Source: Clitopilus passeckerianus
Lineage: Eukaryota > Basidiomycota > Agaricomycetes > Agaricales > Entolomataceae
DNA length: 64,000 bases
NCBI GenBank assembly: GCA_944990035.1
Contig: CALYLX010000119.1
Location: 62,001 to 126,000, forward strand
Direction: 5' to 3'
The translations under genes were made by a program, and so were the position numbers. Positions within the stretch are counted from its first letter, which is position 1. Every line of letters begins with the position of its first letter. Of the stretch, positions 10,323 to 21,366 are shown piece after piece. Below the pieces are notes generated by a model. The model saw nothing but the letters and a program-made list of their open reading frames with translations, made no database searches and had not been told where the DNA came from.

Positions 10323-11523
10323 TCATCGAGCTCATTCCAGAAGCTCTCCAATTCTTCCGCTTCCAACGCTCTAATGGTTCTGACAAGATCTTTGATGTTT
10401 TTCTTGCCATAGGAGTTGGTGCTGGACTGCTTTCCTCCTCTGCGTTCAGGGCATTCTAGAGAGCGATGTCCTTTCTTGAAACAGCGGAAGCATTTCCCTT
10501 CCTTCATTAACTCCTTTCTCTTTTCAAAAGATAAGGCGTCAATGTCCATGGCGTTAGGGTCTGCCGTGGTGTGGGTATTGCGGGGATTTGCATGGGAAAT
10601 AGGGGGGAGTCCTCTGTTGCGGCGGATGACATTCTGTCCTCTACGCCATTGCGCATCAAATCGGGCAGCGTGTTCGTACCATCCGTTAATGGTGACGGGA
10701 AGAATGGGGAGGTTATAGATCTTTTCGATGATCTTGGAGTTGAGTCCTTTCTGGAAGAATTCAATCTTCGCTTTTTCATCGGTGATTCCGGAGGCGGAGA
10801 TAAGGACTTTAAATTGAGATATGTAATCGTCAATTGGTCCTTTCTGCGTGAGAGCATCGAGGGACGCAAATGCCTGTCCTTCTCCGTCTACTGGGTAGAA
10901 GGCGTTGATGAACTCTTTCTCGAATTGCTTGAAATAAAGGAAAGTGCAAAAGCGATTTGCTTGTTGTTGTTGTCGTAGATGTGGTCGTTCAGGCTTAGGT
11001 ACATCTTGACTTCTAACAACCAAACTTCGGCATTTCTTCGGTCACCATCATATTCAAATCGTTGTCCCATTCGGAGTTCGGCGAGTTTCTTTGGTTCAGG
11101 GTTGGTTGGAGCCATTTCTGGTGGTTCTTGTTTCGGGGTTTGTGCGGGTGTCGGAGTCTGGGTCTGTCTGGGGGGTTCTGATTCTGTTTCCGATTCTTCT
11201 TCGGGTTTTTGCTCTGTTTCCGATTCTGGTTCGGGGTCTGGCTGTGGTTCTGGTTCTGGGTTCTTTACTTCTTCGGTGAAGTAGGCGCTGCTAAGGTAGT
11301 CGCCAAATCGATATTGTCACGGGTCTTCGTCTTTCGGTACCAAATGTCTCCAACGGTTTGTCTTAAGGTCGAATTCTGAGTAAGTACCGTTGTCAAGTTG
11401 TACTACTCTCTCTGTCCCAGTGGGAGTTGAGGCGTTCGGCGGTCTTGAGGGAGACGTGGTTCCGGTCAGTTCTGCAAGGGTAGTTGACCTCTTGCAGTCA
11501 GGTGGTTTGGTGGTTGTGGCCTA
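10313..11523 (-). pseudogene. Gypsy gag, damaged
   Basis: The C-terminal part is clear: FKQFEKEFINAFYP, then a zinc knuckle CFRCFKKGHRSLEC (CX2CX4HX4C, about 10460), ending ELDEDF at 10316. The N-terminal part (KLAELRMGQRFEYDGDR, about 11080; a P/E/T-rich stretch about 11130-11280) is in another frame. The two are joined by a deletion with frameshift near 10950. Further upstream the same frame reads ERVVQLDNGTYSEFD but is cut by TGA near 11322, and no ATG is left at the expected start (TAG GCC at 11523-11518). Gag forms the particle and binds the RNA genome; this copy cannot make it. Confidence 0.8.
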
Positions 11524-11562
11524 CGCTTGCGATGAGCGGGCTATCAGATCAGCTTGACCTTT

Positions 11563-12023
11563 TGTTAAGCTAGTATCGCTACGTGCTCAACCAAGTATCA
11601 AGAGTTCAGCTGCTTAGTCCTCTACCAGCCTTTGTAGAGACAAGCAAGAGTAATCAAGCGAGTCGAAGTTAACGCAAATAGCGATGTATAGGCTTTTAGG
11701 TCAAGCTGGGGAAGCAAGACCGAAAGCGTGAAAGTATTTATACATGAAGAGTAGGGCTAAGGGTTGGGCATTGCGCAGCAATGCTAAGTAAGCAAAAGTA
11801 AGTATGACTTGGAGTGAGTCAGAGTAAGAGTCACGACGAGTCATGGTAAGTAAATATGGTACAAGTATCCCACGATCGTGAGGATACTGAGTAATCGTAG
11901 CTAAAGGGATAAGTAATGCGCAGCAGTACTAAGTAATCAAGTAAACATAAGCAGGGCGGGAATAGTAATGGTAGATGAGTGAAGGAAAAAGAGTCCAGGT
12001 GCGTATCCAAGATAACTGTAACA
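11563..12023 (-). repeat. Gypsy 5' LTR (element orientation)
   Basis: Pairs with 5139-5601. In element orientation it precedes gag and should hold the promoter. The right border is exact (GTAACA), but the adjoining bases do not duplicate the left flank. Confidence 0.93.
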
Positions 12024-12577
12024 ATCAAGGGGTGACCTTTGGTGGGAAAAGTACAAAAACCAAGTTTGAGTACGACATCGTCTCCATTTCATTCTACCTC
12101 CACTATTCCGCTGTTGTTCCACCATTCTGATGTCACTTCACCATTCCGCTGTTGTTCCACCATTCCGATGTCACTCCACCATTCCCTACTCCTGTCCGGT
12201 ACATTCTACCTCCACCATTCTATTAGTTGGCATTCGATGTTTCACTATTGTATTCCTTGTTACTGTTGTTCTCTCTATTTCTCACTACTTGTATATAAAC
12301 TCTGTAACAACATTGTAGTAGAGCATTCCGAAATCAACTTAAGTTCTATCTGCTTCTCGTCCGAGTCTCTCCACTACCTTCCGCTCTACTCTGCATATCT
12401 TGAACCCGAAGTTAGCCACTGAGGAATTCAGAAGGGCACAGCACATACGCTGAGGCCAAGGCCTTCTGCTATGTTGAACTCTACCGTTTGACTTCTGCCA
12501 TTTCCATGCAACCTGTCTGTGTTATCCGCGCATCATCCGTATCGTTCTGCATTGCAGACTCGTCACAGATTTTAACA
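12024..12577. repeat. Solo LTR family alpha, right piece
   Basis: From about 12068 this matches the reverse complement of the 51180-51764 LTR and ends TTTTAACA. It is followed by GAGCA (12578-12582), the same five bases that precede the left piece at 3774, so the two pieces are one LTR split by later insertions. It carries a TATA-like GTATATAAAC near 12290. The first 40 bases (12024-12065) match neither the LTR nor the Tc1 element and are unexplained. Confidence 0.75.
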
Positions 12578-12588
12578 GAGCAGGCAGC

Positions 12589-13139
12589 TGTCACAACCTC
12601 ACTACGCCCTACGCCCAGCAAAGCCAACCTAACAGCCACGAGACTCAATTACATAAGCTCCAAACCCCTCCGAAGACTGGCACCACCACCGAAGGCTCAA
12701 TAACCAGAGTCATCTTGCCCGCAGCAAGCTCGCAGCACCTCGCAGTAACACGAGTCATTCACACCTAGTCATTTCCACTCATTTTTACCTTAGACATACA
12801 TATATAAACCCCCTAAAAACATCTTAGACAAGTATCCTTGATATTCTTACTTTTGACCCATACTCCTTGCTTTCCTCGCTTATAGCTCTCGTATCTCTCA
12901 TCTCTAACTCATTATATATCGTGTATACAATGTATAACAAGCAATACAAACCCTTAGACGCTCAAATACAAGTCCTACGCCAGTTGACTCCCTCCAGTCG
13001 TCAACTCCCGAACCATCAGTGTGCCATCACGCGCCTTTGATCCCATCAAACCCCCGCCTCCCGCTGTACTTTTCAAGTTCGCCTAGTGGTTACTCGACAT
13101 CCTAGCATCTGTATAGACTGGTCTAAACGGGTCCTAACA
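12589..13139. repeat. Solo LTR family beta with target duplication
   Basis: 551 bp, TGTCACAACC...CCTAACA, flanked by GCAGC on both sides (12584-12588, 13140-13144). A TATA-like ATATATAAAC lies near 12800. No coding part is left, so it is a solo LTR from internal recombination. It sits in the LINE ORF2, six bases from the end of the alpha LTR. Confidence 0.85.
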
Positions 13140-13362
13140 GCAGCAACCACGGCACTTGGTGCTTTCTGCTTTTGGGAACAGATGCATCAGCTGCCACCAA
13201 CACTGTAGTGTTAGACAGATTTGTGTCAGCACGAATCATATCTCAATAAATGTGACGAGAGTCAAAGTCATCCACAGATAAAGCAATGACAGGTGTCAAA
13301 TGCAACCCTGCCAAAGTGCGTGTCCAACAAGCGAGCACGCAGGACCGCTTCTGCATGGACAG

Positions 13363-13502
13363 CATCAGAAAAATATAACATGGCTTTTTCCATCTTGACA
13401 AGGTCTTAACTAACTTGGTTGTATCTTAAACCCAATTAAGACATCCTAAGACACAATTAAGTTGGCCAAGATTGAAAAAAGCTATGTAATATTTTTCTGA
13501 TG
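13363..13502. mobile_element. 140-bp palindromic MITE, copy 1
   Basis: CATCAGAAAAATATAACATG...TATTTTTCTGATG. The two halves are inverted repeats over almost the whole length. Flanked by AG on both sides. No coding capacity. Confidence 0.85.
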
Positions 13503-14787
13503 AGCCTGAGGATTGAGAGGCTCCGAAACACACACAGCATGCGTGTCAGAATCCACAACCGTAGAGAGCAAGTTGCTGCACACGTGTTGCAACAAGTTGG
13601 AGAGAGAGGAAGAAAGACACATTATCCCTTCATACCGCTGGTGCTTGTCACTAATCAGCGACAGTGTGGGGTGGTTGCTGATCAAGGTACCAATGTGCGC
13701 CTGGCCACATTCAATCAGCTCCCTGATGTGCAGATGGATAGGAGGGAGACCAGCAATAAATTTGGTCCCACCCCTTGGCGATTTGTGGAAGGCACTAGTT
13801 ATCTACCTAGTAGCCTAGCACCTAGCACCTTTGTAAAACCAGAGGCCCACGCCGTATGTAGCGACCGGAAGGACGCATGCATGGTAGAGCAGCCACTTCT
13901 GAAGAGGGGTGATTTTCCTTGACCAGTTACCAAGCATGATCATTGCCTTGATAGTGGTCAGAGCCTTGATAGAGTAATACTTAACATGGTGACTGAAAGA
14001 CAGGGACTGGTCAAAATAAAAGCCCAAGTCAATAGCAGAGTTGATATTGTTGTGCTTGCAAGAGAAGTGGAAGCCCTCTGTCTTATCATGTTCCAAGACA
14101 AGGCCAAGTGCAGTAACAAGCTCTGTGATCACAGCATATGCTTGTTGAAGTAGGCTGATGTTCTCCCCAAAGGATGGTGACTGGACAATGAGTGAACCAT
14201 CATCCATATATGACATGAGTGTTGTAACAGCAGGAGAAATTCTGTGCTCAAAGAGTCTTATCACTGGCACCAGGTATAGTGCGGAAAGGAGGAGGGAGAA
14301 AGCAGATCCCTGGCCAATGCCAACATCTGCAGAGTACTTGCTGGACTCTTTGCCATTCCAGCTGTAAGATGTGTGTCTCCCAACAAGGTATGACACAAAG
14401 AAGTTGCAGACTTGTGGTGTGAAGCCCAGTCTGCGAAGTATGTATAGCAGCATGTCATGGTTGAGAGAGGGGAAAAACTAAGCAAGGTCAAACATGACCA
14501 CACTGGTCTTCAACCCTCTAGCCCAACTGGCTTTGACAATGTGAGTGAGATAAATATCTGCATTCTCTGTGGAATATTGGCGCACACCTCCAAACTGGCT
14601 GAGGTGGAACACACTGAATTTCTGGCCTTCAAACTGCATTCTGTTTGTGAGCATCTTTTTAAAGAGTTTCCCCAATGTGTTAAGCAACACAATGGGGTGG
14701 AACATCTTGGGAGTAGAGTAGTGCAGTTTGCCAGGCTTGGGAGCGCGACTCCTTGAAGTGAGAAGCCCAGTGACCAACCTGGAAGCA

Positions 14788-14927
14788 CATCAGAAAAATA
14801 TTACATAGCTTTTTTCAATCTTGGCCAACTTAATTGTGTCTTAGGATGTCTTAATTGGGTTTAAGATACAACCAAGTTAGTTAAGGCCTTGTCAAGATGG
14901 AAAAAGTCATGTTATATTTTTCTGATG
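14788..14927. mobile_element. 140-bp palindromic MITE, copy 2
   Basis: Same family as 13363-13502, opposite orientation. It sits in LINE ORF2; comparison with the intact LINE (about 42235) shows duplication of CA at the insertion. Confidence 0.85.
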
Positions 14928-15211
14928 CAGGCATTGGCAATCTCAACAAATTTGGTTGCAATGACAGTGTCAGCAATCAAGAATTTGAGCTGGTACCATG
15001 TGAGGTGATCAGGACTGGGAGCAGAAGTGTTTGAGCACTTTTCCAGTTTTTCTCTGAGTTCGTTGGCACCAAAGTCCCACCACTCACGCGAAGGAGACTG
15101 AGGGACATCATCGAGCACAGATGGGTCAACAGGGTGGTCAGACGCTGAGTTGTATGTTGAGTCAAGAGCAGCCCACAGCAACTCAAGGGAATTGCAAGGA
15201 TTGCTATTGTG

Positions 15212-15410
15212 CATCAGGAAAATATATGCCAACTTGGCCATACTTGGCCAAAACATGAATTGCCACAGTACTTGATAACTTTCATAAGTATGTATAAGTA
15301 AGCTATAAGTGCTATAAGTTAGGCTGCAAGTTATGTCTACTTGATGCTTTACTTGATGTTCCATCAAGTTCCCACAAGTTGATGTCAGGTTGGCATATGT
15401 TCTCCAGATG
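15212..15410. mobile_element. 199-bp MITE, different family
   Basis: Terminal inverted repeats ATCAGGAAAATATATGCCAA and its near complement before CCAGATG. Flanked by GTG on both sides, which is single-copy in the intact LINE (about 42520). The interior is rich in AAGT/ACTT. Confidence 0.75.
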
Positions 15411-15452
15411 GTGGCGAATCTCTTCATATGTAGGGAGCTCGTGCTGTTTGGC

Positions 15453-15669
15453 CCAGCATCCCTTTTGATCTGTTACCACCAAAATCACAGCTACAACAGC
15501 AACACAAAATTGCCCTCAAGCATATTGCTACCTTTATTTCTATCCAGTTTTGCCGCCTGTCTGCACTATGAGTAGTGCAGGAGGCAACAAGAAGACTCCC
15601 CAGCCGCCAGATCCAAATCCAACACCATCCACACCTCAGAAAGGCCATGGTAATGACTATGGCACATTT
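15453..15669 (+). pseudogene. LINE 5' UTR and ORF1 start
   Basis: Starts CATCCCTTTTGATCTGTTACC, close to the 5' start seen at 28122 and 31976. ORF1 ATG at 15568 (MSSAGGNKK), about 34 codons, then interrupted by the Harbinger element at 15670. It abuts an oppositely oriented, 5'-truncated LINE fragment on its left. Confidence 0.8.
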
Positions 15670-16160
15670 CATCAGCAAAATCCGGTTTTCTCTGTAGTAA
15701 ATCAGGTCCACCTATAGTTGAAAACTCTAGTTTGACAAAAAAATTGTAGTTGGGCTAAAAAACATAGTTGCAAGATTTTTTCATAGTAGATTTTTTTTTT
15801 CATAGTTCAGATTTTTCTCCATAGATATCTAGAAAAATTGTAGTGGAAATCCCAATTTATAGACAGTGGCTTATTCATAGAAAACCCTTCAAGTTTATAG
15901 AAGACTTGTATTGTGTGTAGTTTTCTGTAGTTTAGTATTCATTTGTAGTAATAAGATATATCTATAGTAGGACTTTAATTTTATAGGAAATGTACACTGC
16001 ATGTAGTTGCCTATAGTTGAAAGTCTACCTTATAGCAATGAGACACATCTATAGTAAAATCTGAATATTTATAGTAAATATGTAGTTGTTTGTAGTTTAG
16101 ATTTTGGTTTATAGTGATAAGGCATATTTATAGCAAGAGCCACATGCCCATATGTCCACT
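15670..16160. repeat. Left terminal inverted repeat of Harbinger element
   Basis: Matches 22670-23207 in inverse orientation and the solo end at 59189-59850. It has no ORF. Confidence 0.75.
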
Positions 16161-16446
16161 TAATACAATGTAAACTACTGAACTATTTCGATTAATTCGC
16201 CAGGCGCTGTGACCCATAACATGTTTGACAAAAAGATTAATTCAACATATTATTATATCTAGTAATATGTTCCCGCACTAAGGAAATTGCGTTTTAAGAT
16301 GGGATTCCAACACTTTCTGACCAGATTATGCGTGACATGCTGTGAGATTTGCCAAAATTGACCTCACTGTGACTGACAAATTACATGAAATAGTACAGTA
16401 GTTCCAAATATTATGGCCAAAATTGGGGTGAAAAACACAGACCAAT

Positions 16447-17244
16447 TGTCATGACCCAACCCTTTAGGGGGTTTCTACATTGATTCCCATTGCTCTAGAA
16501 CCCCTGCATTTTGCCTAGAACTATGTATCCATGTTCTATGGACTCCCTGGTTACTCCCTAGCGATGCACAGTCATGCACAGTGCTTGGTTGTCCCCCAAC
16601 TATCCCCCCATAACTCTACCTAACTTGCTTACCTCCCTGACTTTTACTAACTCATATAGCCTCTAGTAGAGTATTCATCAGTAAAACCTAGGTTTTTCTA
16701 TAGTAATTTGACTGCTCATAGCATATGTTTTGCTGATAGCTAAATGTAGCTGTCTATAGCTATTCATAGTATTGCTATAGTAAAATGCAACTATAGGAGT
16801 GCTATATAGCACATACCCTTTGCTATTCAGCTATAACTCACTATACAGGTATATAGAGGTCCATAGTTATCTATAGTTGGCCCAGGTTTTACTGATGTTC
16901 TACAGTATATATACCATCTCTAGACATTGTATTTCCTTACCCTTGATATACTAGTAAACCCACCTGTCTTGTTCTTGTCTCTTTTCTCTCCTCTCGCTTT
17001 TCTGCACAGCCACAGCATCAGAGGTCTTCTACCTTTGCTTTGGCACACTGTATACTATCTAGAACACCTAATAGACCCCTAGATCTGGTGTCAGACTATT
17101 TCCCTTTATATTCCACCGCTTCCCAGACCTCCTAGAAGGTCCTACAACCCCAAAACCCCCCAAAACTCCGGTCACTTCTTGCATACCTGCTTAGTGGGAT
17201 CTCTTAGAGGGTCTTGTCTATCCAGGAATAGTCAGGTCCTTACA
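16447..17244. repeat. Solo LTR family gamma with target duplication
   Basis: TGTCATGACCC...CCTTACA, flanked by CCAAT on both sides (16442-16446, 17245-17249). Without the nested MITE (16676-16897) it is about 576 bp. A TATA-like CAGTATATATACC lies near 16905. Confidence 0.85.
16676..16897. mobile_element. 222-bp MITE inside LTR gamma
   Basis: CATCAGTAAAACCTAGG...CCCAGGTTTTACTGATG, flanked by TT on both sides. Its right half matches the left end of the element starting at 19377, so it is probably a deletion form of that element. Confidence 0.8.
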
Positions 17245-17622
17245 CCAATTAATTTTGAATTGAAAGAGCGAACAGCCATTTTTCAGTGCTGGAATGTCTG
17301 GAGGTATTATGTAAGTGTAAATCTGGCATGTCAATAGGCCATCTATTTGCTTGCCTTCTACTATGTATTTCTTTGGCTAGCCTCTCATATCAGTTAGAGC
17401 CCGTTCCGTTGCAGTGAAATATTCAAAATATGCACAAATCATTGGCTAGTGACTGGGTGATACTGTATAAATGATGGCGGAGTAGTTTTCGGACTTCAAA
17501 TATGCCTCTCTTATCGACACCCATGCACAATGTGCATGATAATTCATTCCATCTGCACGACTTCCTTGTGTCTGGCTCCCACCTCGTTACAGAACGTTTT
17601 TGCCTTGCGATTCTACAACTAA

Positions 17623-17880
17623 TGTCTGAAATCAACCAAGACCAATAACTGCAGCAGCAACAACAGCAACAACCTCAACAACCTCAAGATCCTCCTGTGA
17701 CGGATTCCAGTGCCACTGCCACTAGCAAATCACCCTCAGAGTATTACGAGGAGGTGAAGCAGAAGGTGCCCCTCGAATGACTCCCCCTCCCCAGGCTTTG
17801 TAGCTGGGGAAGCAGGCGCTGGCAACGCGGCCTGGACTGAAGTCCAAGCATTGATCCTTATCGACTTTGTTTATGCTGTA
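17623..17880 (+). pseudogene. Possible second Harbinger gene, remnant
   Basis: The plus strand begins MSEINQDQ, is cut by TAA, then continues in frame with a glutamine-rich stretch and SPSEYYEEVKQKVPLE. In another frame AAWTEVQALILIDFVYA resembles the start of a Myb/SANT-like region. Harbinger elements usually carry a Myb-like second gene, which makes this reading plausible, but the evidence is weak. Confidence 0.3.
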
Positions 17881-19376
17881 CTATCCATATCATCATCATC
17901 ACCATTGTCACTGCCGCCACCTGAACCTAAGCTGTCATCGCCTGAGAGGTCACTGTCATTATCCATCCCCCGCTCATGCAATGTAGCCTGGTATTGAGCC
18001 CACAGCTCTGCAGCAATCCTATCCCTACACTGTGTTGCCTCTGGTTGATCTTCATTATCATCCGTAAACACTTGCTCAGTGCTATGGCCATCTGAGTCCT
18101 CATCTTCAAAGCTGTCACTGGCTCCTGCACGCCTACCTGATGAGCCTAAAAATGTACCATTGGAAGAAAGAGAACCCTCCTCTTGATCGTAGATGCGAAT
18201 GAAGTTGTGAAGGGCACAAAGTGCTGGAGGAATCTGTGATTGAATATCTCCACTGTATTGGGGGCCCATCTGGAGAATGCGGAATCGACACTTTAAAACA
18301 CCAAAAATGTGCTCAATTACATTTCGTGCTTGAGCGTGACAGAGATTAAATAGTTCCTTAGGATTTGCTGGCCTGCGGCCACATATTTGTTAATTAAATA
18401 TTTTTGTTAAAGGAAAATGACTAACTGCAACTTGACTCGACCCCACTCTGCAAGGTGATAGCAAACACTCTGATATGGTACAAGAAGCTCCTTGCAGTGT
18501 GGAAAACCTGCATCAGCTAGAAGGTACCACCCGTCAGGAATAGCGATCTCTTGGATGGCCTCATGCCAAAGACGAGGATTTGTGGCTGAACCCTCCCAGC
18601 CAGTAAGTGAGTAGGTGAAAAGCATGGTAAAAATGCAGATGAAAAGGTAGTTCTGAGAGAGAAAGTCTTTTTGATTGCGATACGCCAGACAGTCGAGTGC
18701 TGTTAGGGTAAAATGAATATGGCTTCCATCAATAGCACCAAGAGCATGGCAGAAGAAGGGAAAAGGTTTGGCGGGATCAAGGGCACGAGCAGGTAGATCT
18801 TCAGGGGTTGCTAGCTTTACATATTTGGTGTAAAAAGGAGCTGACGAGAAAATGTCAAGCATTTGCTTGAAATACCTGCATAACATTCATTACAAATTTT
18901 CTGGATCTGAAATCAATTTCATATACTGATATTGTTTCATTTGAGCATTGAAAATGTTCCCCTACATGTTGAACAGATAACCCTGTAATGCACATGTAGA
19001 GGAAGATGGCGAGCTGCTCCTCGAGAGACACTGTGACATTTGGCTCATCTCCCCATTCAAAAGCCAGAAGTTCATCAATCAGAGCCCAGAAAACATGCTT
19101 ATGAACACTGAGTTCTGTTCAAATTTGTTCTGGGTGCCCATTGAGCAACTCTGTGACCAAAGCCGCACCAGATAAGATTGATGTATGATAAGGAATAGGG
19201 GCCAGCTGAGATTGCATAATAGATAACATAACAGAAACCATAACAGCTCCTATGTAGGTTGCAACCTCAAATTGGAGGTCACGTAGAATATCATGTAAAG
19301 CAGAGCCATTGTTGCCAGCCATTTGGGTGCAATACAAACTAAACAACAGTGTATTGGGTTGGATATATCTCATACA
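17871..19376 (-). pseudogene. Harbinger-type transposase (DDE)
   Basis: Read leftward. N-terminal region: VHKHVFWALIDELLAFEWG, EEQLAIFLYMCITGLSVQHVGEHF (about 19100-18960), a typical Harbinger helical domain. Core: LGAIDGSHIHF (first D, about 18730), GWEGSATNPRLW, YLLADAGFP (second D, about 18510), then across a short intron (donor near 18427, acceptor GCCGCAG) RNVIEHIFGVLKCRFR (catalytic E, about 18320). The tail is acidic, ending at 17871. The catalytic residues are present, but the copy is degenerate: PEQI is followed by TGA near 19119, the frame between the helical domain and the core does not join cleanly at the intron near 18900, and the N-terminus is cut by another element at 19377. 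Confidence 0.75.
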
Positions 19377-19757
19377 CATCAGCAAAATCCGGGCCAACTA
19401 TAAATAGCTATAAACTTCTATACTAGCTAGTTAGCAAGTTATAGTTAGTTAGCAAAGGGTATGTGCTATATAGCTCTTAATAGTAACATTTTCTATACTA
19501 GATGATCAATCTATAGAAGTTTATTCATTCTATAGGAGTTTAAAGCAGCTACTGTAGTTATAGACCTACTATGCAGCAGAAAGTCTTCTATAAGAGTTTG
19601 GCCTAACTATAGGAGTTTTACCTTCTACTGGAGTATAAATTCTATACAAAACTATTTTTGCTACAAAAGACATAAACATCTATAGAATTAGTTTTGAACA
19701 ATAGGAGTCATAGGTGAACTATAACATTTCAAGCAACTACAATAGTCACAACATCTA
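19377..19757. mobile_element. CATCAG element, left end only seen
   Basis: Begins CATCAGCAAAATCCGGGCC inside the Harbinger transposase. The first 150 bases match the right end of the 222-bp MITE (for example AGCAAAGGGTATGTGCTATA). It is interrupted by Tc1 at 19758; its far end was not found before 22120. Confidence 0.55.
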
Positions 19758-21364
19758 CAGTGGGCAACAAAATGCTTCCAATGTTTGCTACTTTTTCAAA
19801 AATCAGTTAATAGCTCATGAAATAAATTATGTAAAATCTTGAGAATAATATATATTATAATTTGACATCTTAGCTTTAGGCTGATATAACCCTGGGGCTG
19901 TGCTTCCACTTTTAGCAGGTGTCTCACACACTATAAGTCAGTCACTCATTGGAAGGGTTTTGTTGCCACTGCTATTGGAAACACAAATACATAAATTTTA
20001 GTACTTAGTCCAGTGTCCTTTGGCCTCAACTACTGCCTGAATTCTTCTAGGCATTGACTCTATTAAGTTCTGACACACCTCTGCTGGAATAGCATTCCAA
20101 ACCTTCTCTACCCTCTCCTAAAGTTCTAATACTCCACTGGGTGGAGAATCATACTTTCTGAGCTCTCTTTTGACATGAACCCAAAGATGTTCAATAGGGT
20201 TCATATCAGGAGAGTTTGCTGGCCATACCAGAACCTTCATTTCATGGTCTTCAAACCATTCCTTGGCCATATTGCTGGTGTGCTTGGGGTCGTTGTCCTG
20301 CTGAAAAATCATATCTTCAACTTCCACCCCATAGTACTCCAGGGTATTCTGGAGTTCATCTTCCAGAATTGAAGTGTAAAGGACCTTGTCCATATTATCT
20401 TCGATTCTGGTAGCATACCCAACCCCTTTTCATCCCATACAGCCCCACACCATAACATTTCCTCCTCCAAATTTTTGGGTTTCCTTGACACGTCACCTGT
20501 TAAGCCCCTCCTCCTCCCCTGCCCACACTCTCACATTCCCATCTGCCCCAAACCAATTAATTTTAGTCTTATCAGACCACCAAACCCTCTTCCAGTCACC
20601 TACAGTCCACTCCATATGCCTTTCTGCAAACTCCTTCCATGCATGAATATGCTTTCAGTCGAGTGCAGGTCGTTTCACCTTTCTGAAGAACTTCCAACCA
20701 GTATTTTTGAGGTTTCCGCGTACTGTCTGAGGTGTGACAGTTGTGTTGGTAATATCTTGAAGAACTCTAGTAGCCTGAACAGCTGTAGAAATCTTGCCTA
20801 TGCGCATATTGAGTTTGATGTATTTGATATTGGCAGCGGTAAGCTTGGGGGGACGGCCTCCAGATGACTTAAGAAGATAAGAACAGTGTGCATCACATAT
20901 TCTGCTGATTGAAGCAAGGCCTATTCCAGTCTCTTTGTGAATATGAGTAGCAGAGAGACAATTATGAAGCAGTTCAATAACATGAGTAGTTTGAGCTTTG
21001 GTGAGAGCGCGCATGATAAGTTGGGGGTGAAGTAGTACTTGGGTCAGCTGTATATATAGTGTACTGACACTCTGGTCACATGACCTTGTTGACTACAATC
21101 AACAAACTGAAGTATCATGTGACTTATCACATGATTACTGGATTCAGAATACCTCGCAACAAAACCCTTCCAATGAGTAACTGACTTGTAGTGTGTGAAA
21201 CATCTGCTAAAAGTGGAAGCACAGCCTCAGGGTCATGTCAGCCTAAAGCTAGGATATCAAACTACAATATCTATTATTCTCAAGATTTTACATAATTTAT
21301 TTCATGAGCTATTAATTGATCTTTGAAAAAGTAGCAAACATTGGAAGCGTTTTGTTGCCCACTG
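19758..21364 (-). mobile_element. Complete-ended Tc1/mariner element
   Basis: CAGTGGGCAACAAAATGC...GCGTTTTGTTGCCCACTG, bounded by TA (19756-19757, 21365-21366). Inverted repeats are about 225 bp, each with an outer and an inner copy of the AAACCCTTCCAATG-like motif. 1607 bp. The transposase inside is broken. Confidence 0.9.
19998..21014 (-). pseudogene. Tc1 transposase, three or more stops
   Basis: ATG at 21014 (MRALTKAQ). Both HTH motifs are present (GIGLASISRI). Stops follow ALD (20655), follow WGCMG (about 20430, TGG to TGA) and follow GVLEL (20118). The catalytic motifs survive: WWSDKTKIN-like, FQQDNDPKH and NSPDMNPIEHLW. The original stop is at 19998. Full length would be about 338 residues, the normal size. 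All three breaks are nonsense changes in one frame rather than indels. Confidence 0.85.
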
Positions 21365-21366
21365 TA

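Larger units (their letters stand above)
5139..12023 (-). mobile_element. Ty3/gypsy LTR retrotransposon with chromodomain
   Basis: Two direct LTRs of about 462 bp (5139-5601, 11563-12023) frame gag, pol and a third ORF, all on the minus strand. LTR ends read TGTTAAGC...GTAACA on the plus strand. The domain order protease, RT, RNase H, integrase, chromodomain is that of chromoviruses, a Ty3/gypsy branch common in fungi. A purine tract GAGAGGGTAA lies next to the 3' LTR (about 5602-5611). I found no convincing tRNA primer site. The flanks differ (ACAGT left, ATCAA right), so there is no target duplication: one edge has been rearranged. gag is damaged, so the copy is not autonomous as it stands. 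Confidence 0.93.
13140..15452 (-). pseudogene. LINE ORF2 fragment, broken by MITEs
   Basis: The minus strand carries RNase H, RT and thumb pieces of the same ORF2 that is intact at 39610-43701. The longest readable part (14453-13815) has RRLGFTPQVCNFF, GQGSAF, the RT active site as YMDD in SYMDDGSLIV, and the thumb. Frameshifts, a deletion of the segment after AIDLGF, and three MITEs (13363, 14788, 15212) destroy it. It ends at 15452 within W-A-K-Q of the region before RT, where a plus-oriented LINE 5' end begins. Sequence is more diverged than the copies at 31-45 kb, so it is older. Confidence 0.9.

Noticed and set aside
10571..10978. Plus-strand open frame of 135 codons opposite gag
   Set aside because: Antisense shadow of the gypsy gag; no family match and it crosses the gag deletion.
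11500..11562. tRNA primer-binding site after the gypsy 5' LTR
   Set aside because: The sequence after the LTR (AAAGGTCAAGCTGATC) matched no tRNA 3' end I could recall with confidence.
15700..16150. Dense CTATAG/TGTAGT units resembling a satellite or CRISPR-like array
   Set aside because: Units are irregular in length and spacing, there are no unique spacers of constant size, and the whole block reappears inverted at 22670-23207, so it is a transposon end.
17423..17635. Short minus-strand frame next to the Harbinger transposase
   Set aside because: No motif, no upstream signal, and it lies in the 3' flank of the transposase gene; not supported as a gene.
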